NCBI GenBank assembly: GCA_018268075.1
Contig: JAFDXH010000256.1
Location: 1 to 64,000 of the forward strand
Source of the DNA: Bacteroidota bacterium
GTDB taxonomy: Bacteria; Bacteroidota; Bacteroidia; Chitinophagales; Chitinophagaceae
Reading direction: 5' to 3'
DNA length: 64,000 nucleotides
Part shown: positions 7,195 to 16,086 of the stretch, piece by piece
How positions within the stretch are numbered: the stretch's first letter is position 1
Layout of the letters: every line of letters begins with the position of its first letter
Notes under the pieces: generated by a model
What the model saw: the letters and a program-made list of their open reading frames with translations, nothing else
The model's database searches: none
What the model was told of the DNA's origin: nothing
Made by a program: the position numbers and the translations under genes

Positions 7195-9729
7195 TTAATA
7201 AATAATGGTAATACCTGCGCCCAGGCCCATATCACTATCATAATGCGTGGACAAAGCCAGCCATTTTCTCAAAATATATCTAAATCCTGCTGCATATTCT
7301 TTATCAGTATTTACCATAAAATTGAAACGCAAACGATTAGATAGTGGCACATCTTCGCGGCCTAATTGAAAACGGAATTTTCCTTTGGCATCAATCCTTG
7401 CGTCAGCAATTAATAGCATCGGCAAAGTGTATTGAACACCGGCTACTACCGTTTTACGGTCATTTTTATCACTTATTTGCCCAAAAGAATTTTTTTCAAT
7501 TTCATCCCCAACTTTTTTGTAATGGTAATCTAACCCTACATAAGGAAACAGCCATTGCATTTTACCAAGATACCTCCCGAAATTTAATTCAGCCTCGTAA
7601 CCATGTTCGGGCATTAATCCTAAATGCCAAAGGCCCTGTAATTCATACCTGTCGCCTGCCAGCATAAATCTTGCGTCGCTTCCATTGCTTTCCAAACCTA
7701 TTGATGCCATTGGATGTACCATCCGGTTATCTTTTTTAAATGCTTTTTTTGCTTTAGCCGCATCAGGTAATTCAGGATTTGGCGGGGAATTTTCATAAGT
7801 GAATACCCTGCTCATGCCTGCCATCATGTGGTATAAAATATGGCAGTGAAAAAACCAATCGCCACTTTCGGTAGCTGCAAAAACCAACGTATCGGTTTCC
7901 ATTGGCATAATGTCTATTACATTTTTTAAAGGTGCATAATCACCCTGTCCGTTTAATACCCTAAAGTCGTGCCCATGCAAGTGCATAGGGTGGCGCATCA
8001 TAGAATTGTTGGTAAGAATAATTCGTACATTTTCACCCTTTTTTATTAAAATTCTATCCGTTTCATTCACTGTTTTATTGTTAATCGTCCACAAATAACG
8101 GTTCATATTTCCTTCGAGTACAAAATGTAAATCTTTGGTTGGCCCATCGGGTAAAGTAGTTTTTGCAGTAGAGCGCAACATGGCATAATTAAGGGTAACC
8201 ATATCGCCGGGTTGTGGCATATCCATTCCATGCATTTCGTGCATTTTCATATTCTTTGAGCTATCTGCTGGCATATTTTTCATATCATGCATTTTCATTT
8301 CATTCCCGCCTGACGGACGGGCCGGCATCTTCATGTTTTTCATTTCACCCTCTACATCTTTTTTACCATAACCGGTTATTTCAGGATACATCACATTATT
8401 CATATCCATTTGTTGCAAGCTCATATCCATGCCCATATCTTTCATATCACCATTCATTTTCATCATATCGTTCATCATCTTCATTCCTTCAAAATATTTT
8501 AAATGTGGTAAGACCGGCGCTTTCATTTTCATACCACTTCCTAACCATAAAGAAGCAGCTTTTGTTCTATCTTCTGCAGTAGCTCTAAATTCATAACTCA
8601 TATTTTGTGGAATGGTTACGATGATATCGTATGTTTCAGCGATACCTACAATTAACCTGTCCACTTCCACAGGTTCCACATCATTGCCATCATTTCCTAC
8701 CACCGTTAATTTTCCTCCGGCATACTGCAACCAAAAGTAGGTGGACGTAGCGCCGTTAACTATGCGCAGCTTTACTTTATCGCCAGCTTTAAATTGTGGC
8801 GCCTCATTTTCCGGTTTACCATTTGCAAGAAACCTGTCGTAATAAACATCACTGACATCCATTGCCTTCATTCGCTTCCATTCGTTGGTAACTTTTGTCT
8901 TAAAATATCCCTTTGATATAGCTTCAGCATAGGCTTGGGTGCTTCCTTTTTCAATAGCATACCAGTCATTTGCTGTTCTTAACCGGCGCTGCACTTCAGA
9001 AGGCTTTTCGTCTGTCCATTCAGATAGCAGAAGTGTATATTCTTTCATGGGCGCTTCCTCTCTTTTTCTAAAGATTAAAGCGCCATTCATGCCAGACTGT
9101 TCCTGAAAAGCGCTGTGAGAATGGTACCAGTAAGTACCATTTTGTACAACGGCAAATTTATAAAGATGTGTTTCTCCGGGTGGAATTGGCGCTGTTGTTA
9201 AATTAGGAACGCCATCAAAACGGTTGGGCAAAAACACACCGTGCCAGTGCAAGGAAGTTTCTGTTTTAAGATTATTATGCAGATAAATTTCCGCGGTATC
9301 ACCTTCAGTAAAATATAATGTGGGCATTGGTGTGCTGCCATTTACCGCAATAGCGTGTTTTGTTTTGCCGGTATAATTTACCATGGTGTCTGTTACATAT
9401 AAATCGTAACGGACAGTTTTACCGGGTGATAAATTTACTTTTTCAAAAGACGCAGCAGGCATACTTTTATCCGAATCATTTTGCATAGGCATATCCATGT
9501 GCATATCCATTTGCATTTCATGTTTATTTACAGGTGTGGTATCTTTTGCCATTGGCATTGCTTCCTTCTTTTTTGTTATGCTTGTTGGCTTTTTATTTAT
9601 CGTTGGTTTTTTAACCGGTGCTATTTTTGGCTTTTCCATTTTCATGCCTGGCATATTTTTCATATCATGTTGCGCAAATGCGAATGCAGCACTGCAAAGC
9701 ATGATAGCAATCAGAGTTATTTTTTTCAT
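7195..9729 (-). CDS. Multicopper oxidase (CopA/PcoA type) fused to a C-terminal CopB/PcoB-like outer-membrane barrel domain
   Basis: A signal peptide (residues 1-20) is followed by a Met/His-rich linker to about residue 90. Three cupredoxin domains come next with type 1-3 copper ligands: HWHG (161-164), WYHSH (201-205), HPMHLHGHDF near 590 and HCHILYHMMAGM near 640. A second Met-rich insert (many MKM and MDM repeats) lies before the last domain, as in PcoA. From about 680 the sequence changes to beta-strand-rich text (GYEAELNFGRY, WLFPYVGLDYHY, LRFNFMVNTD) and ends in GLGAGITIIY with a terminal aromatic residue, like the PcoB/CopB barrel. At 844 residues it is far longer than a PcoA. It probably oxidises Cu(I) in the periplasm while tethered to the outer membrane. 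Confidence 0.9.
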   Translation of the reverse strand: MKKITLIAIMLCSAAFAFAQHDMKNMPGMKMEKPKIAPVKKPTINKKPTSITKKKEAMPMAKDTTPVNKHEMQMDMHMDMPMQNDSDKSMPAASFEKVNLSPGKTVRYDLYVTDTMVNYTGKTKHAIAVNGSTPMPTLYFTEGDTAEIYLHNNLKTETSLHWHGVFLPNRFDGVPNLTTAPIPPGETHLYKFAVVQNGTYWYHSHSAFQEQSGMNGALIFRKREEAPMKEYTLLLSEWTDEKPSEVQRRLRTANDWYAIEKGSTQAYAEAISKGYFKTKVTNEWKRMKAMDVSDVYYDRFLANGKPENEAPQFKAGDKVKLRIVNGATSTYFWLQYAGGKLTVVGNDGNDVEPVEVDRLIVGIAETYDIIVTIPQNMSYEFRATAEDRTKAASLWLGSGMKMKAPVLPHLKYFEGMKMMNDMMKMNGDMKDMGMDMSLQQMDMNNVMYPEITGYGKKDVEGEMKNMKMPARPSGGNEMKMHDMKNMPADSSKNMKMHEMHGMDMPQPGDMVTLNYAMLRSTAKTTLPDGPTKDLHFVLEGNMNRYLWTINNKTVNETDRILIKKGENVRIILTNNSMMRHPMHLHGHDFRVLNGQGDYAPLKNVIDIMPMETDTLVFAATESGDWFFHCHILYHMMAGMSRVFTYENSPPNPELPDAAKAKKAFKKDNRMVHPMASIGLESNGSDARFMLAGDRYELQGLWHLGLMPEHGYEAELNFGRYLGKMQWLFPYVGLDYHYKKVGDEIEKNSFGQISDKNDRKTVVAGVQYTLPMLLIADARIDAKGKFRFQLGREDVPLSNRLRFNFMVNTDKEYAAGFRYILRKWLALSTHYDSDMGLGAGITIIY

Positions 9730-9746
9730 TTTATTTTATTTAAATG

Positions 9747-9824
9747 TTATTGGCAACATTTCTTTTTTGAAATAAACACAGCTTTTAATGCACTTGCAAT
9801 TCTCTTTCCAATTTGTTTCAACAT
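9747..9824 (-). CDS. Possible 25-residue cationic small protein with a C-terminal Cys-Cys
   Basis: This short frame fills the gap between the haem-binding gene and the multicopper oxidase. It starts 4 bp after the upstream stop and ends 17 bp before the oxidase start. It encodes MLKQIGKRIASALKAVFISK and then KKCCQ, which would make an amphipathic, positively charged helix with a vicinal Cys pair at its end. The spacing and composition fit a small copper-binding or membrane-associated peptide in the operon. It could also be a chance frame; no homologue can be named. Confidence 0.35.
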   Translation of the reverse strand: MLKQIGKRIASALKAVFISKKKCCQ

Positions 9825-9828
9825 GAGT

Positions 9829-10293
9829 TTAATTTTTTAATGAGAGGCTGTCTTTTGTTTTATTTGCCCAATCAATTATCATTGCTTTTTCATCTTTTGT
9901 AAGCCTTGCATTTTTATGTACTAAAGTGTAAGATGATAATGGCATAGTTCCATCCTTCAGGCTGTTTACAATACTGTTTAATTTATTTTTTTGTTTACGA
10001 ATTGAATAGGAACCAAACTCACTAAAATTCAATTCCGCCTTTCCGTTTTTTATATGCCTGGCAAGCATCCAGCCTACCGGTTGAATATTGGTATAAAATG
10101 GATAATTAGTCTGGTTACTATGGCAATCGTAACATGCATTTTTTAAAACAGATTGCGCGGGCGCCGGGATGTTGTATATTTTGGAAATATCCCCTGGTAA
10201 TACCTGCCCGCTTTCATTGCGGGCAGGCTGAATGAATTGGATGGCTATAAATACAGCCAATACTACCAACCCGATTTTTTTTATCCAGCTCAT
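9829..10293 (-). CDS. Haem-binding domain protein (CxxCH, membrane-anchored)
   Basis: The start is set at 10293 (MSWIKKIGLV), which leaves 11 bp after the upstream stop; an earlier in-frame Met would overlap the previous gene. An N-terminal membrane helix (about 5-21) anchors the protein. The CYDCH motif near residues 54-58 matches the covalent c-type haem attachment sequence, followed by SNQTNYPFYTNIQPVGW. This pattern belongs to the haem-binding domain family common in Bacteroidota metal clusters. It is 154 residues long and probably faces the periplasm, perhaps accepting electrons from metal oxidation; that role is an inference. Confidence 0.85.
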   Translation of the reverse strand: MSWIKKIGLVVLAVFIAIQFIQPARNESGQVLPGDISKIYNIPAPAQSVLKNACYDCHSNQTNYPFYTNIQPVGWMLARHIKNGKAELNFSEFGSYSIRKQKNKLNSIVNSLKDGTMPLSSYTLVHKNARLTKDEKAMIIDWANKTKDSLSLKN

Positions 10294-10304
10294 GCTTTTT
10301 ATTA

Positions 10305-10871
10305 TTATTTTAGTTCCTCTTTCACTGTGCCGCATGTATTCATCTCTTTACCGAAATAAGGATTTTTGATTTCTTTTGTTTCGCTTAGCCATGTAGCGCC
10401 TTTATTATCGTTGTACATCGGACAGTAATCCACATATATTTTTTCGCCTGCGGCAAATTTCTTTACCAGGTCATACATGTCTTTACTAAGCATATCAAAA
10501 TGTTCTCGTTGATGTTTGATGTTTCCTGCGTTCATTCCAATATGTTCGGCATGTTCTTTTGCATCATCTGCTATATCTTCAAACGCTTTTTTTTCTTCTT
10601 CTTTTAATGATGATTTATCAAAATCATTCAACGCTTTAAGCATCTCATTTGCTGCCTTAGCGGCGCCTTTATCATCATCGTTGACAAAGTCGTTTTTCAT
10701 TTGAAGGTATATTTGCAAAAGCCCGTTAACGGGTGAAGTAAGGGCCGCAACTTTTTGTACTTCTTTCGAACTGTCATTCATTTTATTTGATTGCTCAGAT
10801 TGATTGCTGCTGTTATTACAGGCAGATAGTGTGATTGCACCAATGGCAATAACAAAAAATATATTTTTCAT
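10305..10871 (-). CDS. DUF3347 domain lipoprotein
   Basis: A signal peptide ends in the lipobox LSAC (Cys18), so the protein is probably lipidated. The mature part has a Ser/Asn linker and then a helical domain with Asp/Glu/Lys-rich helices. It ends with the conserved signature CPMYNDNKGATWLSETKEI, NPYFGKEM and TCG. DUF3347 proteins bind copper in related clusters through the conserved Cys, Met and His residues; here HAEHIGMN and the Cys-Pro-Met motif are candidates. Length is 188 residues. It is next to a second DUF3347 gene, which points to a local duplication with division of roles. Confidence 0.87.
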   Translation of the reverse strand: MKNIFFVIAIGAITLSACNNSSNQSEQSNKMNDSSKEVQKVAALTSPVNGLLQIYLQMKNDFVNDDDKGAAKAANEMLKALNDFDKSSLKEEEKKAFEDIADDAKEHAEHIGMNAGNIKHQREHFDMLSKDMYDLVKKFAAGEKIYVDYCPMYNDNKGATWLSETKEIKNPYFGKEMNTCGTVKEELK

Positions 10872-10904
10872 TTTTAAACTTTAATGTGGGGATTGGAATT
10901 TGAA

Positions 10905-11384
10905 TTATTGTATTGTTTCTGTAACCTTGCCGCAGGTAAGCATCGCACTTCCGTAATAAGGGTTTTTAATTACCTTATCACTGCTTAGCCAATAGGCTTT
11001 TTTCATGGGGCAATAATTGTAATAAATTGGCTCCGTTGTAAGCTTTAAAGATTTGGCCAATGCATACATGTTAGTAGATAAGTTTGCAAAAACTTCCCGT
11101 TGTTTTTTAAGGTCTTTAGTTTCGGAAATAACTCCTGCATCCTTTACCAATGCATTGCGGCTTCCTTCCGATATGGTGCGGTTACTGATGCCATTTGCCG
11201 TCTTTAAAAAAGCTTCGGCTTTTAAAGACGCGGTAGTTGAATTGCCTTCTATTAAAGCATCTTTAACCTGGTAGTAGGAAGTGAGTAATTGTGATAGTTG
11301 TTTTTGATTACTGGTATCCTGTGCAAAGGATTGTTGCATAAATGCAGTCGCTATAAAAGCGACTATAAGAAATACTTTTTTCAT
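10905..11384 (-). CDS. DUF3347 domain periplasmic protein
   Basis: This 159-residue protein has a cleavable signal peptide (about 1-21, ending SFAQ) and no lipobox, so it should be soluble in the periplasm, unlike its lipidated neighbour. The C-terminal signature YYNYCPMKKAYWLSSD, NPYYGSAM and TCGKV is the same as in the next gene downstream. The helical middle part lacks the His-rich motif of the lipoprotein version. The two lie 33 bp apart on the same strand. Periplasmic copper binding is inferred from the family and cluster. Confidence 0.85.
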   Translation of the reverse strand: MKKVFLIVAFIATAFMQQSFAQDTSNQKQLSQLLTSYYQVKDALIEGNSTTASLKAEAFLKTANGISNRTISEGSRNALVKDAGVISETKDLKKQREVFANLSTNMYALAKSLKLTTEPIYYNYCPMKKAYWLSSDKVIKNPYYGSAMLTCGKVTETIQ

Positions 11385-11459
11385 TTTATTTGATTAAATG
11401 TTTAGAATAAATAGTTACAGGGCATAATCATGCCTTGCATAGAAAAGTCTAAACAAAAA

Positions 11460-11909
11460 TCATATTTGAAAACTCTGTATGGCTACACGTATGTCCGGTA
11501 TGGGTGGATGATGTCGTCGGACAAAATATTTGATAGTTGAAATTCTATTATTAGAAGATAAAATATCAATATTATAAAAGGAAGCAAGGAATGAAGTAAA
11601 AAATACCGGGCTGATTAAGGTAAAAGAAGTTGCAATATTCTTGTCAACTTGTTGAAATTTCATTACTGCATCATTGCAGCAATTGTCTTTATTGTTATTT
11701 GTTTGATGGTGATGAATATCTGCTTCATCGTGGTGATGAGATTTGTCGTGATGATGATTTTCCGAAACTTCTATTGCACTTTCTTCATGATGATGGGAAT
11801 TAAAACCCATGTCCAACCCAACGGTACAGGCAAAACCTATAACAGTATTCAATGAGAACACTATTAACAGAAAAGCTGCTTTGAGTTGTATGGATTTTTT
11901 TCTTTTCAT
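11460..11909 (-). CDS. His-rich exported metal-binding protein (HYC_CC_PP-like)
   Basis: An N-terminal hydrophobic signal (about 9-27) is followed by a histidine-rich stretch (residues 38-71) with repeated HHH and HHHD clusters and a Cys-Cys at about 78-79. The C-terminal part is a second hydrophobic segment, then a basic region and HHPPIPDIRVAIQSFQI. The vicinal Cys pair, the Pro-Pro and the short xFxI ending recall the HYC_CC_PP family, seen also at 20712-21095, but the His stretch is much longer here. It probably binds Cu, Zn or Ni in the periplasm or at the membrane. Specificity is unknown. Confidence 0.65.
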   Translation of the reverse strand: MKRKKSIQLKAAFLLIVFSLNTVIGFACTVGLDMGFNSHHHEESAIEVSENHHHDKSHHHDEADIHHHQTNNNKDNCCNDAVMKFQQVDKNIATSFTLISPVFFTSFLASFYNIDILSSNNRISTIKYFVRRHHPPIPDIRVAIQSFQI

Positions 11910-12010
11910 TTAATTGTGCAAAGGTCCATTTTATTTTGGATAAAACTATTTTAAAGGCGATAAACTTGAACTATTGTCAAAAATGTTGCCGTTTTTATAA
12001 CACTTTTCTT

Positions 12011-12223
12011 TTAAACTAATTCTTCCGCTTTATACCCGGCTTTTTCAACTGCTTTAATAATATCATTTTCGTTAATATCATCAGTTGAAACAGTGAGTAT
12101 TTTATTCGGATTTTGTGTGTCCACTTTCCAATTGTTTTCGCCAAAAGTTTCATTTAATACAGGCGTTACTTTTGCAATGCAAGAGCCGCACATGATGTTT
12201 GTTTTAAATTGTTTTGTTTCCAT
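12011..12223 (-). CDS. Heavy-metal-associated (HMA) copper chaperone, CopZ-like
   Basis: This 70-residue protein has one ferredoxin-like HMA domain with the metal site MCGSC at residues 11-15 and the C-terminal helix ending KAGYKAEEL. There is no signal peptide. CopZ-type chaperones carry Cu(I) to P-type ATPases or storage proteins in the cytosol. Because the ATPase of this cluster has no HMA domain of its own, this chaperone could be its donor or could deliver copper to the Csp-like protein. The gene stands somewhat apart (95 bp after the BNR gene) but on the same strand. Confidence 0.88.
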   Translation of the reverse strand: METKQFKTNIMCGSCIAKVTPVLNETFGENNWKVDTQNPNKILTVSTDDINENDIIKAVEKAGYKAEELV

Positions 12224-12317
12224 TTTTTAAAAATATTTTTATGGTGTAAAATTAATTACATCAAAACTGATATGGTTACGCAATTAAGGATACGATTTAT
12301 AAAATTTTTGGAAATGC

Positions 12318-13382
12318 TTATAGCTCAACTATTGAAGCATGGATTTGCTTTTCATTTCCCCATACACAAATTACATGATCCTTATCCAGCCCTTTTAAAA
12401 CAGGTTGGCTGCCCTTGCCAAGTACTTTTTTCTCTCCATTGTGATTCATCAATACCACCTCTCCCTTCTCTGTCCATGTGTATATATTCTTATTATCAAC
12501 AATTTCTAATGCGCAATCTCTTCCTTCTCCAATCTCTTTTTCAGGCTCGCCTGGTATTGCCGCAAAAATTGTATTTTTCCTCCTCCAAACTGTTTGTACT
12601 TCTCCGTTTTGGTTTATGGCCAAACCACCTCCATCCATAGGGCAACCATTTAATTTCCAGCTTCCGGTGCCTAATTTTTGCGCCTGTCCAAACGAACCGC
12701 CGCCATCGGAAGATTGAATCAAATACAAATCCCTGTTTCCATTCAGCCAATTTCGAAACGTCACATATACATGATTGCCTTTCATAATAACGGAAGGCTT
12801 GCAGCATTCGCAAACAGTGGTATCAGGTGAAGTATAAATCATTTGGTTTTCAGACCATGATTTGCCTCCATCATTTGATTTGGCTCCGTATATTTTATTT
12901 TTTTTATTTCCTCTTAAATCTAGCCATATTGCAAAAGCATTTTCCCCGTCTGCACTCAAAGCCATTAAACCTTCCTTTGCCACCGTATCTACATCGTTCA
13001 CCCTGGCGCCCTGCTTCCACTTTCCATCGTCTTTATAGTAAGAATATATATTCCCTTTGGAAGTACATGCTGTTATTATAACGCCATGATCAGTAGCTGA
13101 AACCTGTGTTCCCCTGGTGGCAAAAGAAAATAAACCAGGCAATACATCTACGAGTGAAGGTGATGAAAAAGAGATTCCCTTGTTCGAAGAAGAGGTGTAC
13201 ATAATACTATCACCCACGCCATATACGAGATGAAGATGGTCATTTTTATCTTTGACAATGTCTGGCATCTGGCCATTGGCTATTACAAAATCAGCTTTGG
13301 AAAAAACTTTCTTTTCATTACACGCGATAAGGGTGCAAAAGGCAATTGTTATTGTAAAGGCTATTCTAATCGTGTTATACAT
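12318..13382 (-). CDS. BNR/Asp-box beta-propeller lipoprotein (exo-alpha-sialidase-like fold)
   Basis: The signal peptide ends in LIAC (Cys21), a lipobox. The 354-residue protein is a predicted beta-propeller with Asp-box repeats such as SNDGGKSW near 168-175 and SSDGGGSF near 224-231. Between them lies a Cys cluster, TTVCECCKPS (about 188-197), and later NGCPMDGGG. These cysteines are unusual for a sialidase and suggest metal binding or disulfides. Copper clusters of Bacteroidota often carry such a gene next to the Cus efflux genes. A sialidase activity should not be assumed from the fold; an extracytoplasmic copper role is inferred from context. Confidence 0.75.
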   Translation of the reverse strand: MYNTIRIAFTITIAFCTLIACNEKKVFSKADFVIANGQMPDIVKDKNDHLHLVYGVGDSIMYTSSSNKGISFSSPSLVDVLPGLFSFATRGTQVSATDHGVIITACTSKGNIYSYYKDDGKWKQGARVNDVDTVAKEGLMALSADGENAFAIWLDLRGNKKNKIYGAKSNDGGKSWSENQMIYTSPDTTVCECCKPSVIMKGNHVYVTFRNWLNGNRDLYLIQSSDGGGSFGQAQKLGTGSWKLNGCPMDGGGLAINQNGEVQTVWRRKNTIFAAIPGEPEKEIGEGRDCALEIVDNKNIYTWTEKGEVVLMNHNGEKKVLGKGSQPVLKGLDKDHVICVWGNEKQIHASIVEL

Positions 13383-13510
13383 AATAGTGGCTTATGATTT
13401 TTTCGTCGTTAATCATCGGTTATCCTGTATTGGTGGCTCCCATTCAATTTTACAAAATCCATATTCCGCTCAGGCTAATAAAAGTATCACAAAGTAATTT
13501 ATATTATACT

Positions 13511-14821
13511 TTACATTTTCATTCCACCATGATCCATCCCGGCCATTGGATCAGCTCCTTTTCTAAAGACATATTCACTTTGTAAAAGATAAGCGCCTGA
13601 TGTTACAACCACATCATTTGGTTGAATACCAGATTTTATTTCAATCATATTCCCGCTTTCATTGCCGGTTTCCACCATTATGCTTTTAAATTTATTCTGT
13701 GATGTTTGCACCCAAACCATAGCCATTTTTCCATCACGCAAAACTGCATCTAACGGAAGAAAAAGTGCATTAATGCCGCCAGTCTTTACGGTGATATAAG
13801 CAGACATACCGGGCTTAAGTTGATTGTCTTCATTTGGAATGCTAATTCTGATGAGATTGATTCTTGAAGCGGTATTTAGTTCCGGGTTTTGAAATGAAAT
13901 TTTTCCCGAAATCTTTTTCCCTGGAAAATCTGGTATTTCCACCATCACATTCTTTGCATTATTTAATTGCGAAAGTTGGGTGGCATACACCTGCGCTTCT
14001 ACCCAAAGGGTTGAGAGGCCTGAGAGCGTTACAATACTGCCGCCTTCGGAAACATAATCGCCTTCCTGCAAATTTAGTTGGGTAATGTAACCGGATGCAG
14101 TGCTGAAAAAAGTAGTTCGTGGATTTGCCAACGCATCTTTATTTATATTCTTTATTTGTTGTTCACTCATTCCCCAGAGAAGCAGTTTATTTTTTGCGGC
14201 ATCAATAACATCATCAAAGTTGATGACCGAATTACCGAGCGTTTCTTTCTTTTGCAATGCCAATAAATATTCCTGCTTTGCATTATTCAATTCTTCGCTA
14301 TAAATATCATAAAGCGGTGCGCCTTTTGGAACATAATCACCCATTTTTTTGAAATACAATTTCTCAATACGACCGCCAACTCTTGCGCTAACGTCATTTA
14401 TTTTCGTTTGATCGAAATTCAACGTTCCGGTTAAAATCACTTGATTCCCTACGAAGGCATTACCGATTGTATCTACCTGGATATTTCCTAATTGCATTTG
14501 TTCAGGGCTAAGAGCAAGCTCATCATTATCTGCCTGTTGGCTGCTCTTCTTAACCGGTGTTAAGTCCATATGGCATATAGGGCATTTGCCGGGTTTTGAT
14601 TCTACTACTTGAGGGTCCATTGAACACGTATAATAGATATCCGGGTCTGCTGCTATTTGTGTTTTATTTTTACATGACGCAAATAACATCACAACTAACA
14701 ACATCAATGATGAAAAAATAATCAAACGATGTCTGCTCTTTCTTCTATTCAACTTAGGTCGAAATATAAATTCCGAACTTGTTTTTCTTTGTGGCTTATT
14801 ATATTCAAAGACATTTTTCAT
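13511..14821 (-). CDS. cusB: CusB-type RND periplasmic adaptor with heavy-metal-binding domain (second copy)
   Basis: The 436-residue protein has a membrane or lipoprotein-type N-terminus (hydrophobic 34-50, then ASCKN). It continues with a short metal-binding domain YTCSMDPQVVE...GKCPICHMDL (about 64-90). Then come the barrel-sandwich hybrid and alpha-hairpin of membrane-fusion proteins, and a C-terminal tail ending in MAGMDHGGMKM, which is Met/His-rich. CusB adaptors bind Cu(I)/Ag(I) and hand it to CusA. It lies directly after another adaptor gene in the same operon, so two adaptors exist for one pump. It may be specialised for a different metal or may form a mixed adaptor ring. Confidence 0.9.
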   Translation of the reverse strand: MKNVFEYNKPQRKTSSEFIFRPKLNRRKSRHRLIIFSSLMLLVVMLFASCKNKTQIAADPDIYYTCSMDPQVVESKPGKCPICHMDLTPVKKSSQQADNDELALSPEQMQLGNIQVDTIGNAFVGNQVILTGTLNFDQTKINDVSARVGGRIEKLYFKKMGDYVPKGAPLYDIYSEELNNAKQEYLLALQKKETLGNSVINFDDVIDAAKNKLLLWGMSEQQIKNINKDALANPRTTFFSTASGYITQLNLQEGDYVSEGGSIVTLSGLSTLWVEAQVYATQLSQLNNAKNVMVEIPDFPGKKISGKISFQNPELNTASRINLIRISIPNEDNQLKPGMSAYITVKTGGINALFLPLDAVLRDGKMAMVWVQTSQNKFKSIMVETGNESGNMIEIKSGIQPNDVVVTSGAYLLQSEYVFRKGADPMAGMDHGGMKM

Positions 14822-14823
14822 GA

Positions 14824-16086
14824 TTACTGTTTTAATTTTATAAATCCTTCACTATCTATTAAAAATTGTGCATTTATTGCTACACTATCTTTTGTATCCA
14901 AACCATCAGTCACCTGGATTAAATTCTTAGCTACAATACCTGTACTTACCTGGTGTGCTTTAAAGACATTTCCTTTTTTTAGAAAAACTATTTTATTTAA
15001 TCCGAGAGAAAGCACCGATTCTTTTGGCAGCCAATTACTAAACTTTGTTTGAATGTTTAGTGTAGCTTTTACCTGGCTTCCTACAGGTATCATTGATTTG
15101 GAATTATTGAGATAAACTCTTGCAGATACTGTCTTAGAGCCATCTTTATAAAAAGGCTCTATAAAACCAATTTTTGAAAGAATCTTTTTATCCGGCGCTG
15201 TTTCAGGAATGATAGTTACCGGCGTACCCACTTTTATTAAAGAATTTTCTCGGGGAAAAAGGTTTAAAGTTACCCAAACATTATTCATATTATTTACCTG
15301 GAATACCGGCTGTCCTTTTTCTACATACATGCCTTCCTTTATTGATAATTCACCCGATTCATTCATAGGAATTATTTGTTGTGATGAATTCATATTTCCT
15401 GTTTCATGTACATGGCCCGTGTAATTGCTATAAATGGTAACACTGTAAATCGCTTTACCTGTCGCAATAACTTTTTGCAATTGGTTATTATTCATGCCGA
15501 GCAATAACAATCTTTGTTTTGCTGCATTGATTAGCGGTGTGTTTGTCGGGTCATTTTTTATAAGAAATAAAAGATTTTGCTGACCCGTTAAAAGTTCAGG
15601 ACTGTAAATATCCATCACTTTATCTCCGGCACGAACAGGCTGATAGCGGTATTTGATATACAGCTTTTCTATTCTACCTGAAACTCTGGATGAAATAGTT
15701 TTCATGAACCTTGTATCATATTCCACGCTACCCAACGCATCTAATTGTATCTCCTGATTGGCAAATTGCATTGTGGTAACGGGTATAGAAGATACTACTG
15801 TGTTATTATCGCTTTGAAGTAATGTTGAAAGGTCAACTTCCGAAATTTCCCTGCTTGCATTTTCTTTTTTTACCAAAGGCATTCCGCAAATAGGGCAATT
15901 GCCCGGCTCATGCCTTATTATCTGCGGATGCATAGGACAGGTATAGGTTTCTTCTGTGCCAGCATTTGCTGAAACCTTTTTATCAGAATTGTCTTTGCAT
16001 CCCGTGAAAGTGAAAAAAGCAATGGCAAGGATAAAAACAAAAGATTTCAGTATAATTGATTTTCTAATTTTCATTTTTATTTTCAT
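14824..16086 (-). CDS. cusB: CusB-type RND periplasmic adaptor with heavy-metal-binding domain (first copy)
   Basis: The 420-residue adaptor has a hydrophobic N-terminus with a lipobox-like TGCKD near residue 30. The metal-binding domain YTCPMHPQII...GNCPICGMPL (about 48-74) follows. The rest is a membrane-fusion protein with lipoyl-like and beta-barrel domains (for example VSGRIEKLYIKYRYQPV and GSVEYDTRFM). It overlaps the cusC stop by 4 bp, so translation is coupled. The Met/Cys/His-bearing domain probably binds copper or silver before transfer to CusA. It differs clearly in sequence from the second adaptor, so the pair is an old duplication rather than a recent one. Confidence 0.92.
   Translation of the reverse strand: MKIKMKIRKSIILKSFVFILAIAFFTFTGCKDNSDKKVSANAGTEETYTCPMHPQIIRHEPGNCPICGMPLVKKENASREISEVDLSTLLQSDNNTVVSSIPVTTMQFANQEIQLDALGSVEYDTRFMKTISSRVSGRIEKLYIKYRYQPVRAGDKVMDIYSPELLTGQQNLLFLIKNDPTNTPLINAAKQRLLLLGMNNNQLQKVIATGKAIYSVTIYSNYTGHVHETGNMNSSQQIIPMNESGELSIKEGMYVEKGQPVFQVNNMNNVWVTLNLFPRENSLIKVGTPVTIIPETAPDKKILSKIGFIEPFYKDGSKTVSARVYLNNSKSMIPVGSQVKATLNIQTKFSNWLPKESVLSLGLNKIVFLKKGNVFKAHQVSTGIVAKNLIQVTDGLDTKDSVAINAQFLIDSEGFIKLKQ

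Noticed and set aside
9481-9840. Plus-strand frames rich in His, Phe and Cys opposite the multicopper oxidase start
   Set aside because: They are the antisense of the Met/His-rich leader of the oxidase; no ribosome site and no protein-like composition.
12318-13382. Annotating the BNR protein as a functional sialidase
   Set aside because: Asp boxes show the fold only; the Cys motifs and copper context argue against assuming sialidase activity.
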